A DNA stretch of 64,000 nt from Ophiodon elongatus (GCA_016806645.1 JACSYO010000723.1:62001-126000), one strand, 5' to 3'. Positions 1 to 14,212 are shown, counted from the first letter of the stretch. A program made the numbers and translations. Notes: generated by a model not told the origin, from the sequence alone.

Positions 1-2382
1 CCATCTCCGTCTGCTCGCCTCAGTCTCTACACCCCCCCCCCAAACCCCCATACCACCCCTCCCCCCAATCTACTCCTCTGCCCACTGTTCGATCTGCCAC
101 CTCTCCATTTCTACATGAGTGGTGCTTTCATGCTGCTATGACCAATTTACCCGAGGCAAAGTGCCACTGTGGCTGCCCCGCACTGTAAGGTTACATGCAA
201 TTGTATTACAGTAATCGGATTTTATTTCCCTTACACTGCAGGTACACTGAACAACACGTGCTAAAAGGGTTATAAACGCTTTCTGGTAAACTGTGAGAAC
301 ATTCTCTGAAAATCACATTTAGATTTTGACACTGGGCGTTAAAGTAAGACTATAAAGCTTTTAAAATCAAATAAAAATTACACATTCATCCTCTTTCAAC
401 TAAAAACGCTCAGTTTATAAGAAGTAACACGACTTTCCTTCACTGTATGCACCCCCAGGTTGTTGTGGTGTGATGAGTAGCCCACAGTGGCTGACGATCG
501 CCAACACTAAGAAGACATTGCTGTATAACTGACTGATTGCCACTTGTTGACGCATTCTATATTAAATACAAGAGGAGACGAAATTAAGATAAAGACATTA
601 GTTAGCCTCAGAGCTTTGTAAATCCAGTTATTTTATCAACCAACTGCCAGATAAAGAAAAAAGAAAAAAGAAAAAAGGAACCAATAAGCCGTGCCAGTGA
701 GAACTACACACCCAGCTGACTGCAACGCCTCAGCTCAGCCAATTGTGGGTTGTGCTCATTCAATCAAGTCTGTACTCTAATGAGTGCACCTTTCCAGTTG
801 CATCCTTAAATCTAATAACTTCCCCTTTCAGGAATGCTGAGGCCGTTCAAATTAAGTTTGCGACCATCGAGTAATGAAGAATCTGTGGTAAATAAAACAT
901 TTTTAAAAATCATTCCAAAACCAATGCTTGCCAAATGCTGATTCTGTTGAGCAAAAGTCCAAAAAAAAAAAAAAAAAGGCCTATAATTGAGACTTGATAT
1001 TCCATACGGCGACGAGTGTGCGGTGAATTCAAATAAACACACGAGCTGCCAGTCAAGTTTCCCCATTACCACTCCATTTGACTGCACCCTCTGTTCTCAA
1101 ATCCCTCTTTTCACATCCCCGCTTCATTTTAAGGCTCCCCTCTTCTCTCCACCAGCTCCTCCTTGATCTTTTCACCTCGTCCAGCCTCTCCTATTCCCCC
1201 GCTCATCCCTCTTCCCAAATCTCTCTAAATATGGGGCATTATTGCTCATTTTTGGGTAAGTCAGCCAGTCGTGCCTCCCCTTTCTTTTCCACTTTGCTTT
1301 CACTTCTCTTTCTCTCTCGCTCTCTCAGTCCCCTCTCGCCCTCATTCACCCGTCGCTCTGTCAGCAGTTAATGGAAGCATAATGAGCTTGTTGTCTCTGA
1401 AATGATGAGAAGCAGAAGTGAATACAGCTGCCTAACGATCAAAGAGCATCCAGAAACACACACAGCTGGACAAAGGCGGCTGCATACATGCATATCCACA
1501 AATACAAGCTATGACGACAACACACACACACAAAAAGATGAATGTCGGCCCACGTGCAGAGGTGTTGTCTACTGAATCACAGACACACAAAACGCACTTG
1601 AGTCTATTCTCTGTGGAGGTACACGATTAGTAACTTGGCCCCAAAATCAGGCCAAACGCTATTTTTCTTCCCATGCGCTCGCCAAGGCTTCGTCACTCCA
1701 AGCACACCTCCCCTCCATCTCACTCCGTCCTCCATCACTCCCCCGCCCCCCTTTATCTCCCCGTTTCACTCCCTCGTTCTCACTCCTGCCAAAAGGTAGT
1801 CAGGGCAGAAATGGGTTTTCTGACTTCATAAGACTGCAGTGGCGTGCGTGTGTCCACACACTGCTCGGTGTGCGTGTGCGTGTGTGTGTCAAGACTAAGA
1901 TTTGGATGTATTCTGAGCCAAGACACCCACACTGCAGCATTTGACACAGCCAGAGGGAGCAAGGAACGAGAGAGAGAGAGAGAGAGAGAGAGACTAAAAT
2001 AAATAAATAAGAGGAGGGATGACTTTCTGTTTGCTCCTAATCATGCATGCATGACCTGCATGTGTGCACCTTGTGTCAATTCCTTTTCCACGTGAGAATG
2101 TGTATGTGTTTGTTTTTTCATGCATCGCTTAAAAATACATCTGCGTAACGCATCCCTTTTGTGTACGCCGTGCATGTGTTCATTTGCATTTGTGTTGATC
2201 ACCGAATTCACGTTGCTGTGTGCCCACAGGCGAGCACATACTGAAATATACTTCCGTGTCCTCGCTCTTTGTGTGAATACGTGTTTATATCTGCAGAAGG
2301 TTTTTCGTCCCCCAGAAGTGTGCGTTTTGTTCTGAACCCGTGGACAAATCAATCCTGTGCAGAACATAACTGAAATTCAAAT

Positions 2383-2680
2383 TAGAGCTGGACAATATGA
2401 CTAATCGATTTTATGATAAAGATATTCTCAGATGTCGATATCTGTTTATGTGATATACAACATGCTTTTATGCAGTGACTTGTGTTCCACTCTGACGCAT
2501 TTTTGCACACAAAAATCGTTTAAAAGGCTTCACTAAACTACTAATAGCTTTTCATTACAATTCGCTCAGTCATTAGTGGGATACCCCTTTGTATCACTCC
2601 ATAGATCAGAAAATATATAGATTTTGGCCATGAATTGGGGATAAAATATCGTATAAATCAAGAATGATAGATGAACAAAC
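2383..2680 (+). repeat. Decayed MITE-like repeat
   Basis: AGAGCTGGACAATATGACTA and later ATAAAATATCGTATAAATCA resemble the start and end of a short, AT-rich non-autonomous DNA transposon common in fish. No clean terminal inverted repeats were found. Confidence 0.35.
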
Positions 2681-3468
2681 CACTCAGTAAAAAGCTTCAG
2701 ACTGGAATTTAAGTGTATGTAAGTGGTACCGAAGTGGAGCTTTCTGTCTCAGAGTCTGAAAAAAAAACATAATTTTGAGGCCTTTGAAGATATGCATTGT
2801 ACATTTAAATACATTTTGAAGACACTCCTGGTGAATAGGGTAAAAAAGAAAAACTTATTTTCCATATTCGTATCAATTTTGCTTCCCATTTGTTTCACAC
2901 ACATAAAAATCATCTCGAAGGTGTCTAATTAACAACCAAACACGCCATTTGGAACACATTTGCGGGCGTAATATGTGTTAATTGTTTAATCCGCACTCTT
3001 TCACACTTGAAAAATCAAATTGAAAAAAAGCTTGTTGTAGAAAACTGCAGCCAAGCTATAGTTCTCCCCTAAGATTAAAAAAAAAGAAATCTAAACATAC
3101 ATTTCAGAGTAAGAGCAAACCAGAGAGAACGAGATAGTGGATGATTGGATGGGAAAGATGGAGCGCTGATGAGTGTGCACAGACTGGACTGAGAATTGGA
3201 AAGAAAGGCCAAATAAGAGGTGGAAAAAAGGGTGTAAATATAAAAGAAAAGCCAGAGAAAGAATGAAAGACGTTTTGAGGACAGAAATAAGAGTGTACAA
3301 GTGGTGATGAACCTTAGAATGATACAGATACCTTAAGACAGGTAAGAGAGAGGGGGGTAAGAGAAAGACAAGGGGGGGGAGAGAAGGTGAAGTAAGTTGA
3401 CTGAAGTCTTATCCCATGTGCATAATCAGGGAGCCACACTAAATAGGGAAAACTGCTGATGTCAGTGC

Positions 3469-3469
<1 letters not shown>

Positions 3470-3537
<68 letters not shown>
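3470..3537 (+). repeat. (TG)n microsatellite, 68 bp
   Basis: Perfect (TG)34 followed by a short (GA)n. It lies 201 bp from an opposite-phase (CA)n tract. Confidence 0.98.
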
Positions 3538-3545
<8 letters not shown>

Positions 3546-3735
3546 CCACTTTCATTAACAGCTTTTGCTGTCTTATACAAGTTAAAAGGAGAGGTGAGGG
3601 AGGAGAGAGCAAGTGAGGGGGAGGAAGGGCATCTCCCTGTTCTTCGCTTCCTTCTCGTCGATGCAACACGAGCGTTGCCGTTTTCCATTCACTTTGTGGT
3701 GAGAACAGAGAGAAAGTGCTCCAGCTTATTCAGTC

Positions 3736-3738
<3 letters not shown>

Positions 3739-3783
<45 letters not shown>

Positions 3784-3787
3784 CACA
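3739..3787 (+). repeat. (AC)n microsatellite, 49 bp
   Basis: (AC)n with one G interruption (3777). Confidence 0.97.
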
Positions 3788-5820
3788 AAATAAAAAATGA
3801 AATGTCCCGTCTTTCCAATTTAATTTCCCCATAGGCAAATTGTCTTTCTTCCATCTCTCCTCATCAGAGAGATTCCACTTTTTACTGCATGCCGCAGCAC
3901 ATCATGGCCGCAATTCTTCTGCTCGCGTTAGAGGATTCCTCTGGAAAATGTGTTCCTCATATCTTCTCTCGGTCCTCGGAGGGCAGAGCTGGCAGGAAGC
4001 AGGACACTACAGTAGGCCCGTCTCGAGATACTTTGCATCATTAGGATTCCTTATGGGGAATAATGTAGTGCAAGGTCGTCAGCGTTGCAAAATGAGGCCT
4101 GACAGGGAATCAACACCCCAATGTGACGCCGATGATTTCATTACAAGCCGCGGAGCAATTTATAAGCCTTCTGCCAAAAAAGTAGCCCAGCGCGCCTGTC
4201 AGTAGTCTGGGACTAATGTCTTTTGGGCAGAAGCCATCACTCGTTAATCCAATTAGAAAATAACTAAACGGACTGACTGCAGAGTTTAATGTCAAGTTAT
4301 GGGTCACTGTGCTTGAATAACACGAGTCAAAAATGAAGCATTCGGTAAAACAATGGCGCTAAATTGCCAGCGCCTTGCGATTTGACATGCAAACTTAAGC
4401 CATTCTAAGGCCGCAACCACATCAAAATGAACGTTTGTGTCGGGCACACGTGGCTAAAGTGCAGCAGACAAAAATATATTCACCAACAATTGCCACCGAG
4501 CCTCCCAGGAGCGCCACGTTTTACGGTCCCTTTGGAACCTTCCGGGTAAGTTTGGCGTGAGAAGCGCAGACTCGGCTCATTACATTCACAACGACTCCGT
4601 TTCATTAAGTCAGCCGGTAAACGGACTTAAACGCAGCCGGTATTATTCCCAGCTGTGCCGCTTCCTGACGTGAACGGGGGCTATAAGTAAGGCGCAGGCG
4701 ACGGGACAAAGCACGGCGCCACCTTCCCCCCAACGTTCAGAGCACTTAGTTTGTTTGTGTTCCCCAAAACCTCTGACGTGTTACTGCCATCATTTGACCC
4801 GTGATTGCCTCGAGGGCCATTTTTCAACTTGCCATTTCCATTCCCAGCGTTATTGCGTGGGTAATTCAGGCGACGTTATCCAAATCCTTTGTGTCATCTG
4901 TCGGGCGTCGGATGTGCTTTGACTGTTTAGTCGGTCGTTTTGTAGGCGTGATGGGTTTTTCCCCTCGCTGGTTTTGATCTTGCCCGCATGAATTATGCAC
5001 ATCTGTTTGTTTTATCGCCGTTTGCCCATCGCTGCCTTCTCGAATGCCGTAACGCAACACGGCGAATATGAAGCCCGATCAAAAGACAAAAAAGACCAAC
5101 GTCTAAAGATCTGGATCGTTTCGCAGTTTGAGTACAGTTATCCAACCGCCGCTGTGACCATAGATTATTCATGAGCGTGCACTTTTCCACTGTTCTTCGC
5201 TGCACAATGTGATACAAACAGCGCCATGTTTGCTTGCTGCTCCCCCCCCCGCGCTCCCCTCACCATTTTCTCCTCCATCCTTCCATCTTCCCCTTGGCTC
5301 TAATTTCAGAAAGCACAGTTGGCTTGAGTTTCCCCCCAGCTGGCAGAACGAATCAATACCTCCCCTCTCTCTTTTGTCTTTGCCTCACTTCCTTTTGTCT
5401 CGGTCCCTGCATCCTCTGACCACCTCACTTGGTTTCTGTACACCCTCAGTCTCTTTCTTTAAGTCTCATTTCATTAGCAGCAGGTTTGTCTTCTTCTTTT
5501 CCTTTCCTGCTTCCTCCTCCCTCCATCCACTCCACCCCCCCCCCGCTTTGTGCTTCACGTTCTTTTCCGTTCTCATCCTCCGTCTCTGCCTCCCCTTTTA
5601 GCCAGTCTCATATGGCTGCCTTTCCTGCCCAGAGGAATCCATCCCCAAGAACTCACACACAGGTCCTTCTGCACACACGGAAAAAGCACTGCCTATTTCA
5701 ATATCGCACTCAGTCCCGGGCTCCAATCGACAAACACAGGCGCGAGGATACATGCCCAAAATAGCACCCATCCAATGTCACCCTGAGATGCAAGGCTCCT
5801 GCACTACTGTATTCATCCTG

Positions 5821-5936
<116 letters not shown>

Positions 5937-6031
5937 CGTGTATGGTATTCTTCAGACTAAAGACAATGTTTTTGTGCATGTGGTAATGAATTGATTTCCA
6001 TGATGTGGAGATTTCACACATGCTGCTGCCC

Positions 6032-6700
6032 CAGGTGTCGTTTTGGACTCTGATTTAAGCTACGAAGATTTTAGCAAAGTGACCAAGACAGCAGTCTTCT
6101 ACCAGAGAAATGTTGGCAAAGTAAGAAAGTGTATGCATGCGTTCATTACCGGCAGGTTGGGCTATTGTGATGCCCTCTTCACTGGCCTACCATTTAGAAC
6201 CTAGACCTTTCAGAGAGAGAGAACACATTGTGCCTGTTTCCGCTCCCCCGCGCTGGCTCCTACAGCACCTTCTTACATTTCAGATTTTTTTTTAATCCCT
6301 GCTGCTATGTCAACTGTGCCCGAAGTAGTGCACAAAAACGAGTCGGGGGGGGAAATGCTTACAGCTACTCCCCTGCTAGAACAGCCTGGGCAGCTACATT
6401 AGATATGCAAGCTCTGCTGACACTTCTAAAAAAAAACAACTGAAGACCTACTTATTCAGGCAGGCATTTAGTTTATGTAGTACATTTTTATCTATCATTT
6501 CTACTTTAATTTCTCCGTCTTCTCATTGGAGCCCATATTCTCTTTTTATGAACTCTGTTTATTCTTTGTATTTGATTTATGTTGCGTGTCGCTTTTACCA
6601 TCAAACTCTAAAGCACCTTGAGCTGCACTTTATGGATGAATCGCAGTATACAAATTAAGTTATCATCGTTATTATTAGTAGTAGTAGTAGTAGTAGTAGT
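6032..6700 (+). mobile_element. 5'-truncated L2-like LINE relic
   Basis: The first 150 bp translate, with damage, to the C-terminal part of an L2-type reverse transcriptase (VLDSDLS near 6036, then HAFITGRLGYCDALFTGLP at about 6138-6193). The 3' end has the typical CTTGAGCTGCA...ATACAAATTAAG tail followed by a (TAG/ATT) trinucleotide array at 6671-6700. Stops and frameshifts show it is dead. Confidence 0.65.
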
Positions 6701-7736
6701 AACCCAGAGTTTGCACATAACCTTTGACATTAATGTCGTAGTTCCCAACCTGAGATATTTTCACTCCACCAACTGTTTCTCTTTCTGATGTTTCTGTGAT
6801 TGACTTGATAGTTTTACCTCTTGGGGCCTTTTAAAACTATGCAAATGAATCCCTCTGAGAATCAAACATCACTCTTTGGTCAGATACAACTCAGCTATAA
6901 GTAACCACATGGCGCAGGGTTGCTTTCAGGGTTCACAAGCAAAACAGTTTGGTAACCAAAGCGCTATTGGATTGGATCTTTTTTTTTTTTTTTTTTTTTT
7001 AAAACGCATTTAGTCTGAGGTCACCTTGAAGACCAATTCAAAATCATCTATCTATCTACTTTAATATCGTCGACCCTCCTATATAAATTTGTAACTAAAG
7101 TATTTCAAGGGAAATAGATGGCAAATGAGAACATATAAGTTGAGCAGCAGAGAAGACAAAGAGGAAAGGAGCCAACTGTAGGTTTAGATCCTAAAGAGTA
7201 CTGAATAGGATAAAGGAGAGGGACACGGTACAAAGAAGAACCACGGCCGGAAAGAGAACAGATGGAGACAACGATAAAGAAGTCAAGATAAATAGTGAAG
7301 GACTGAAAAACATGAGGCAGAAAATAAATAAGTAAATTAGAGAAAGGAAAACTGACTGATTCATGAACTCACTGGGAAAAGGAGTGGAGGTTTTTTCTTT
7401 TCGTCTAGCCCATTTCCAAATGCTGGTTTTCCTGATAGAATATTAAAATATGCTTTCAGGGCAAAAAGTGCTGATAGTTTTGAAGTAAAAAATGGGAACA
7501 CACATGCAGTCAGGGTGTTTATGAGTCTGTAAGTAGTAATAATGTTTACAGTACACTGACCACCTCCAGGGACCAAGTGTCAATCCGTTTATATTATGTG
7601 TATATTATGTGTGTGTGTCTCCGTCCACCGGGGACACGGCTCGTCTGAGCGCGTCATCTCTGCACTCACCGCCACCAAGGTGATTGACAGCAGAACTAAT
7701 TCCATGTTTATCACCCTTGGTGGATTGACAGATGCG

Positions 7737-7737
<1 letters not shown>

Positions 7738-7771
<34 letters not shown>

Positions 7772-7831
7772 CACACACACACGCACTCACACGCGCACTC
7801 GCACACGCACTCACACACACGCACGCACAGC
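7738..7831 (+). repeat. Interrupted (CA)n microsatellite
   Basis: (AC)n with CGCA and CTCA interruptions, becoming CACGCGCACTC-rich to the right. Confidence 0.95.
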
Positions 7832-10022
7832 GTTTCCTATCACACAAGTTTGTCTCGAACGCGCACAAACGCACAGTGAGTGCTATTACTTCATTAATGT
7901 CAGGCTGCAGACACTTTCACGCAAATTTTAACGCAAATTTATCTTAAACAAATATATGCACCAAGAACACCGACATCTCGTTCCTTTATTTTACGTAAAT
8001 CCATTTTCTTTCCATGTTTTTCAAGTGCTTCAAGGCCACAGGAAGCACTCAGCACGTGAGGTTGTGGACATGTACGTCCACAAATGCTTTACGGAAGCAC
8101 TCAATTCAAAATGTGATATTTATTAATTTGGTTTGATTCCGCTTTGATTTCTCAACCCAACCACACGCACTTTTAATTCGCTCGATTCTAATGACAAGTC
8201 CGGTTTGACCGATGTTGACAAAAAAACTACAATGTCCAGCAGATTTAGGTGATCAAACTTCAGATTTGTGACACATTAATGAAGATCTACATCTCCAGTA
8301 AGAAGGAATGGGCTTGCCAATGAGTGACAGGTGCACACGCCTGCTTTATTGAGAGTGCTGATGAGTTGCGGACATATTAGGGTGCTTTTGAGCAGCTCTC
8401 TCAGGGGATGGTGGGTAAACGCGCCGGCAGACACGAGCAAAGGACTGAAACTGTGCAACAAATTATTTCTCCCCCATTCTCTAAAAAAAATAAAAACACT
8501 CCCTCAAATCATCAGGCACACAGATTTCAAATCTCGGTCTCCTGTTCTCCATCTCACACTTAAAACACACAGCAGCAATAATTCAAATTTCATGCCCACT
8601 GCCGCTTTGCGAGAGCGCGAAAAAAAGAAAGAAGGGGAGAAGCGTCGCTTTCTGGCCCAGCTTCAATGTTCTCTGCTAATTTTCCGGCAAAAAAAGAAAA
8701 AGCTTACCCATCTCTCTCCTCCCCAACAAAAAGCACTAACAAAACAGAGGAGGTGAGGCTGCGTCACATGCGGTGTCAAATGCAACAAAGTCTTCACTGT
8801 CAGCGCTCCTCACCCACACAAGTACAAGAGTTGAATTCCTAATAACAGCAGCACAGAGTATCAGACATAAACTCTGCCTCCTCCCCGTTTTAAGGTTAAA
8901 CCGATAAATATGCCATGAAACCCCCAAAAAAAGGCCTTGCTGACATTAAAGTCACCTATAAGCACACACCTGCTCGTCAGACGCTGAGCTAATTAGATTG
9001 ATGCCCACACACACATCTAAGGTGAGCTCACGCGCATGCATAAACACTAATAGTTAATGAGATGTGTCTGTTTGGCCATCAACCATTTCTAAAGGTGTTC
9101 TAACTGCGCGTCCCATTTTGATGACATCCGGCGGGAAACATACTTTTGACCTTCACACACGCTAATGCGCTAGTGCGTCCTCGAGCAGGTCCAAACCATT
9201 AAAAGAACAACATATATTACGTCGGCTCAGCTCAAGTTTTCCTTTTTGCTTATAATCCTTCACTGCAGCTACCTTTGCCAAGTCCCGATCAAGATATAGA
9301 GGCTTGGACGTTGGGCAGAAAACTTGTTGCCAAACTGCAACATAAAGACGGCTCAGAGAGTCACTGGAAAAAGCCCAAAGTGTGAGTGAGACAGTGAAAC
9401 AACACAGAAAAAAAAATTCATGATATAAATATGGCCAAAGGCAGGGTTGTACTATTATGTCTGGACATTGGGATTGAGTATAAAAAAACAACAACTTTTC
9501 CACAACAAAGGATATCTCTAGAACCAACCAAGTGAGAGACATAGTCACACTATTATAGTGACATAAACGTAAGTAGATCCATTTGTTTGATCTGGCACCA
9601 AAAAAAAGAAAAGAAGGGCTTTTGCATAATCTGCTGCCATTATACAGTTTGTCTAATTACAATAGAAGGGTGAATAATTAACCAAATGATCCAACGGACC
9701 CAAATGCATTGTGCTTGCTGAAATATAGAGGGCTACATCATGACGTAGAACCTGTCCAACTGAAAAATATCAGAGCACCATTAAGCAACTGTCTACTGGT
9801 GACTGCTGGAGGTCTGATGTCTGTGTTCCGCCTCATCTCAAATACCATGTTAATGTTCCCTAGCTTGCTACAACATGGGAGTTGCTTACAACTGACAAAA
9901 ACAGCCACTGCCTTAACCTCATTGATTAATGGTGCATATGTAAACTATTGTGGGTAATATGTGTTGATGTTTCGATAAATTGTAAATATTTGAATGGTCA
10001 TAATAAAGACCAAAGGGGGAAT

Positions 10023-10610
10023 TGTTAAGGAAATGTATTCTGTTATACTTTCTTTTAGACATTGTGTGCATGCAGATGTTGCAAAGTAAAACTCACCACC
10101 AAACCAATGTATCTTATGTCTGTATTACGTATATTATGTCTGTAGATTGTATCTTATGTATCTTATCTCCGTATTATGTATCTTATGTCTGGATAATATA
10201 TCTTATGTCCGTATTATGTATCTTATGTCCGGATAACGTATCTTATGTCTGTATTATGTTGTAGACTCAACCTTTTGTTTATGAGAGCATATAAACTAAC
10301 CCTTTCTCACAACAAGCAGGAATAACAGCACCTGCCAAGGCCTTGGCGTCTTTGTTCCATCAGAAGAGGGAGTGCGCCTGCGAAGGAGGGGGGGACGGAC
10401 GAGATAATGTGCAGTTTGTGTGAAACATATATACTCTGTAAAACCTTTGATTTGTTGTTAGGCCTCTGAACCATTCGTGGGGAAGGAGCCCCATCCATTC
10501 AGCTGAATTATTCTAAGTGTCTGTTCAATAAAATACTTAAAAGACATTTGAGAGCCTTCTCATCGCATTTATTTCTCACGAGGAAATTAATAAGAATAAT
10601 TCCCACCACA
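10023..10610 (+). mobile_element. Probable LTR (solo or 3') of a retrovirus-like element
   Basis: A polypurine tract (AAAGGGGGAA, 10012-10021) is followed at once by TGTTAAGG. The block ends CCACCACA at 10610, giving TGT...ACA ends and 588 bp. Inside are a 20-bp tandem array in U3, a TATA-like CATATATAC (10426), and AATAAA (10527-10532). No primer-binding site follows, which fits a 3' or solo LTR. I did not recognise gag, pol or env beside it, although 9.70-10.01 kb could be residual internal sequence. Target-site duplication not established. Confidence 0.55.
10109..10257 (+). repeat. 20-bp tandem repeat inside the LTR
   Basis: Seven units of about 20 bp on the pattern GTATCTTATGTCYGKATWAY; the third is 29 bp through a partial duplication. 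Units differ at 1-4 positions. Position upstream of the TATA-like box matches a U3 enhancer repeat. Confidence 0.85.
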
Positions 10611-12871
10611 GACCGGAGAACACAAGAACTGGACAAGATTTCCAACCCCCACAAAAAACTCCCTGGTGGATTCAAATGTCCCTGCTCCCAGCGTGGAATG
10701 AAAACTATTTCCTAGACGTGCATCTTGAAACTCTCTGCTTCTGAAAAAAAAAAAAGAAAGGACCTGTGAACACTGTTTGATGGCATGGTATGATAACAGC
10801 TGCAGCAGGTGGCTGGGGTTTTACAGCAGAGAACTACAATATCATTCTGGGTAGATGCTGATTTCCCTTATTGGCAACATTTATGAAGTTATACCAAGAA
10901 AAACAATGTCCCAGTTTGAGGCTATCCATAAAAAATATGTCTATTTTGGGGTGCATGACTTCCCGTTTGCTGTCCCCATTTTTTACATGTTGACAAGTGT
11001 TGGTTGCCAATTTCCTTGACTGTGGAGCCCTGAGATTTGTCTAATATGATGTCTGAGGCATGGTATTTTATGTCTGTCTGGATATAGTCTAACATAGGAT
11101 TGTGTAGCATATGCATTGGGAGGGTAAACCACAGCCCATGTGGGCACAGATGTTGCACGCCTCACAGGCAGCATGGACAACTTGTTGATGGTTGAGAACG
11201 GGGGATTTATGCCTTAAGTAGGTACTCAACCTCACTTCTCGTAATCAAAGATAATGCTCACCAAGCAAAAACAAAGCACAGGGGGCTTTGTTAAGCTACC
11301 TGCAGCTTACTCTCCGAAGGATTCAAACCCTCTCAAACCACAACGGCTGCAAAGCAACACAGATAGAGGTATTAGAAAAGCAGAAGTCATGGATGAATGA
11401 ACAGGCAATGAGGCGCCCAATCAGTAGTCCAATCACTGATTATGAAAACCTCACACTGCTATGGAGAGATGCATCATTAACAGAATTAATCAGGACTGGC
11501 TGAGATATCGCATGTGTCGGTTAAATGAAATGTCAGCCATAGATCTGTCTCCTGAAGACATGAGGACAACAAATCAGAGACATGGCAGGGCTGGAGCGAG
11601 GAGAAACAAAACAAAACCATTTGCAAACAGGTATGCAAAAAGCAGCTGTTTAAGCACATATAAGTGGGCAGTTTGACAATATCTCTGATTTTCCCGTGAG
11701 CTCCGGCTTGACAGCCCGCTCTGAGCTCAAACCCTTTCAACCGGGAGCCGAAAGTAACTTCCCGCAGCCGCCAGTGTTGCCAGGCAACTTTGTTCTCTAG
11801 GACATTCTATCAGGATCCGCTGTGGCCTGCAGCGAGTTCAAAGACTGCGCCGCTTCTCAGATGGAGGCTGCCGATAATGGAAGATGGGCGATACGAGCAG
11901 ACGGCGAGATAAAGGGGGGGGTGGGGAGGGGCAGAGCGCCAGCGCCACGGAGACGCCCATTAAGAACACATAAGAGCCGAGAAATAGCGGGTGTGTGCGG
12001 GGTTGTAGGAGAAAGACGTGTTTTGTGTGTTTGTGGGATCAGAGTGGGGACGGTGTGTCATCCAGTGTGTCTTTCTACTGTGTGTACACCAGATGTGTTT
12101 TTACAAGAGTGGGAGACTTTTTGTGTAGGTGCAGGCAAAAAGCAGGAGAGACTGTATGTGTGCATACGGGACACAATGGCGGTTCAATGTGCGTTAACAC
12201 TTTGCCATTACATTCCAATGAGCTGCTGATTCAAATTAAAAGGGCTCCAATTACACTGAAAATCGGACTGCACACATTGAGGTGTCCGAGCGCCTACCTT
12301 TGAGTGCAGCACGGAAAGAGTCGGGAAAACTGAATGTCTTCTCAAGAGTGGAAAACTGTGGGAAACAGGCCACTTGAGAGGAGAACGAGAGGAGAACAGC
12401 AACAACAACATGTACCTGGCAATGTGTCTGTTTGTGCAAAGTGAATAACCGTCTCCATCATTTCCTATTCTATAAGGGCCGCAGAACACATTAAAAATTG
12501 ATGTTTCTCACACGCATAAACACGCGGGGCGGCGACAAACACACACACGCATTAATAATACCCAGCTAAGTACCAAAGTTCAGCCTCAGCGTCGCTCAGG
12601 GAGCAGGTCTCAGTACCTGCAGTGAGAGCTGGGTTCCGCTCTGAAGTGAAAGCCTTCACTGAGGGGACTGGCACAATGTGAAATGCAATCATAACACATA
12701 GAAGGGAAATACAAGGACAGGAGGGAGGGAGGGAGGGAAGCAGGGAGGGAGAGATGGGGGTGGAGAGGAGGAGAGAGGGCGGGCTCTGGAACAAGAAAAA
12801 TGGAGGATGAGGCCGTGAGAAAGTGAGACCCCTGGTGATAATCTGCAAATGCTGCAGGTTTGATCCTTCAG

Positions 12872-12872
<1 letters not shown>

Positions 12873-12928
<56 letters not shown>
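12873..12928 (+). repeat. (TG)n microsatellite, 56 bp
   Basis: Perfect (TG)28. Confidence 0.98.
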
Positions 12929-12930
<2 letters not shown>

Positions 12931-12964
12931 ACTCTATACACTGTAATGTTACGATACTCGTGAG

Positions 12965-13045
12965 CAGAGATGGGTACCGAAACATGGCATTGAAGGACTG
13001 GAGTACTGATAAGCTCTGGGACTCTTATCGGTACTTTTTAACGTT
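12965..13045 (+). repeat. Fragment of a hAT-like non-autonomous repeat
   Basis: GCAGAGATGGGTACCGAAAC and, 50 bp on, TCTTATCGGTACTTTTTAACG are typical of a fish repeat starting AGGGATGGGTACCGAAA. Only the end is recognisable. Confidence 0.35.
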
Positions 13046-13565
13046 TTGGTGTAATTTATTATCACACTGCAGCAACTCCTCGTCCTTCTGTGTTCGGGGC
13101 GGAGCTCCTCGAACATAAGCATGATGTTAACATGTAGAAAAGCCGTACTTCAATCTATACCGCACTCTTTGCAGTTAGGGTCTTTTATCATTTCCCCTGT
13201 ATTCAAGCAAAAGAACTTGAAAAAAAAAAAAAAAAAAAAAAAAGTTGCTCTTCTATACCAGCCGGACTACAAATAGAGCTTGAAAACTGAAATCTTTGAA
13301 TTTGAGGTTTGGAAACAGGAGAAAAATCTTCCCCCTGCAATCATCATCAGTAAGCGCTCTCACAGAGACAGCCCGTTGCAGCTTTGCGATGAAGCTGAAA
13401 TGCGTCTTTGTACCGAGCCAATCGAAGTCCTCTCAACAATACTAAACGGGCGTGTCCTCTTCTTGGTACCAGTCGTCCGCAACATCGTCGTTTCAGGAGC
13501 GACATGAAAATACGCAGGGAAAAGTCATGGCAAGAGCTTGCGGCGGCTGCCGCTCTTGAACAAAG

Positions 13566-13566
<1 letters not shown>

Positions 13567-13597
<31 letters not shown>
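13567..13597 (+). repeat. (CT)n microsatellite
   Basis: Perfect (CT)n, followed by a short TA tract. Confidence 0.97.
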
Positions 13598-13608
<11 letters not shown>

Positions 13609-14167
13609 ACCATGTCTCTATCAGTATGATCAAGGTCATTTCTTTAGCAAAGCCCCATCCTCGTCTCCAGCCTCCTCTACCTCTCTTTACCTCTCTCCAT
13701 TCCTCAACTGGGCCATTACCTGAAAAGGCCATTACCTGAAATCTCCTCTGAGAGATGAGGCTTGACTTTTAAGTGATGCTGTCATACTGTAGTTGAGCCA
13801 ACTTTTCGGCAATACTAAAGCCAGACCAACTGTGATATAACGGTTTTCAGAAGGCTAAATACAAGGGGAGCTTTTCACGGTGCGGGGAATGTGTTGGGTT
13901 TTTTTTTTTAACCTAAGCGCCGTGCATCAATTGGTAACAATAATCATAAAATTGGTCTCGACAGATGCACTCAAAGACTGTTCAAACACTCGTTTTCCAG
14001 AATTCCATTTACTGTCTGCACTGTTGACATCTATTTTCACCCATTCTCAAATTGCATTTTCATATTCACAGTTTTGCACAGCACTAATGTCCCCTTCATT
14101 TGAGTCACAGGTAGACGGCAGCATTAAAAATCCTGGGGAGAATCCAGTTGTTTTGCAGACCAATTAC

Positions 14168-14212
14168 AGACAAAAAAAATGAAAATGAAAATGAAAAATA
14201 AAATGAAAATGA
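14168..14212 (+). repeat. (TGAAAA)n-like tract
   Basis: Imperfect hexamer repeat of ATGAAA/AATGAAAA words. A similar tract lies at about 22200-22228. Confidence 0.8.

Noticed and set aside
2041..2367. Overlapping open frames on both strands with start codons
   Set aside because: Alternating GTG/CAC-rich sequence, no conserved motif, inside a pc intron.
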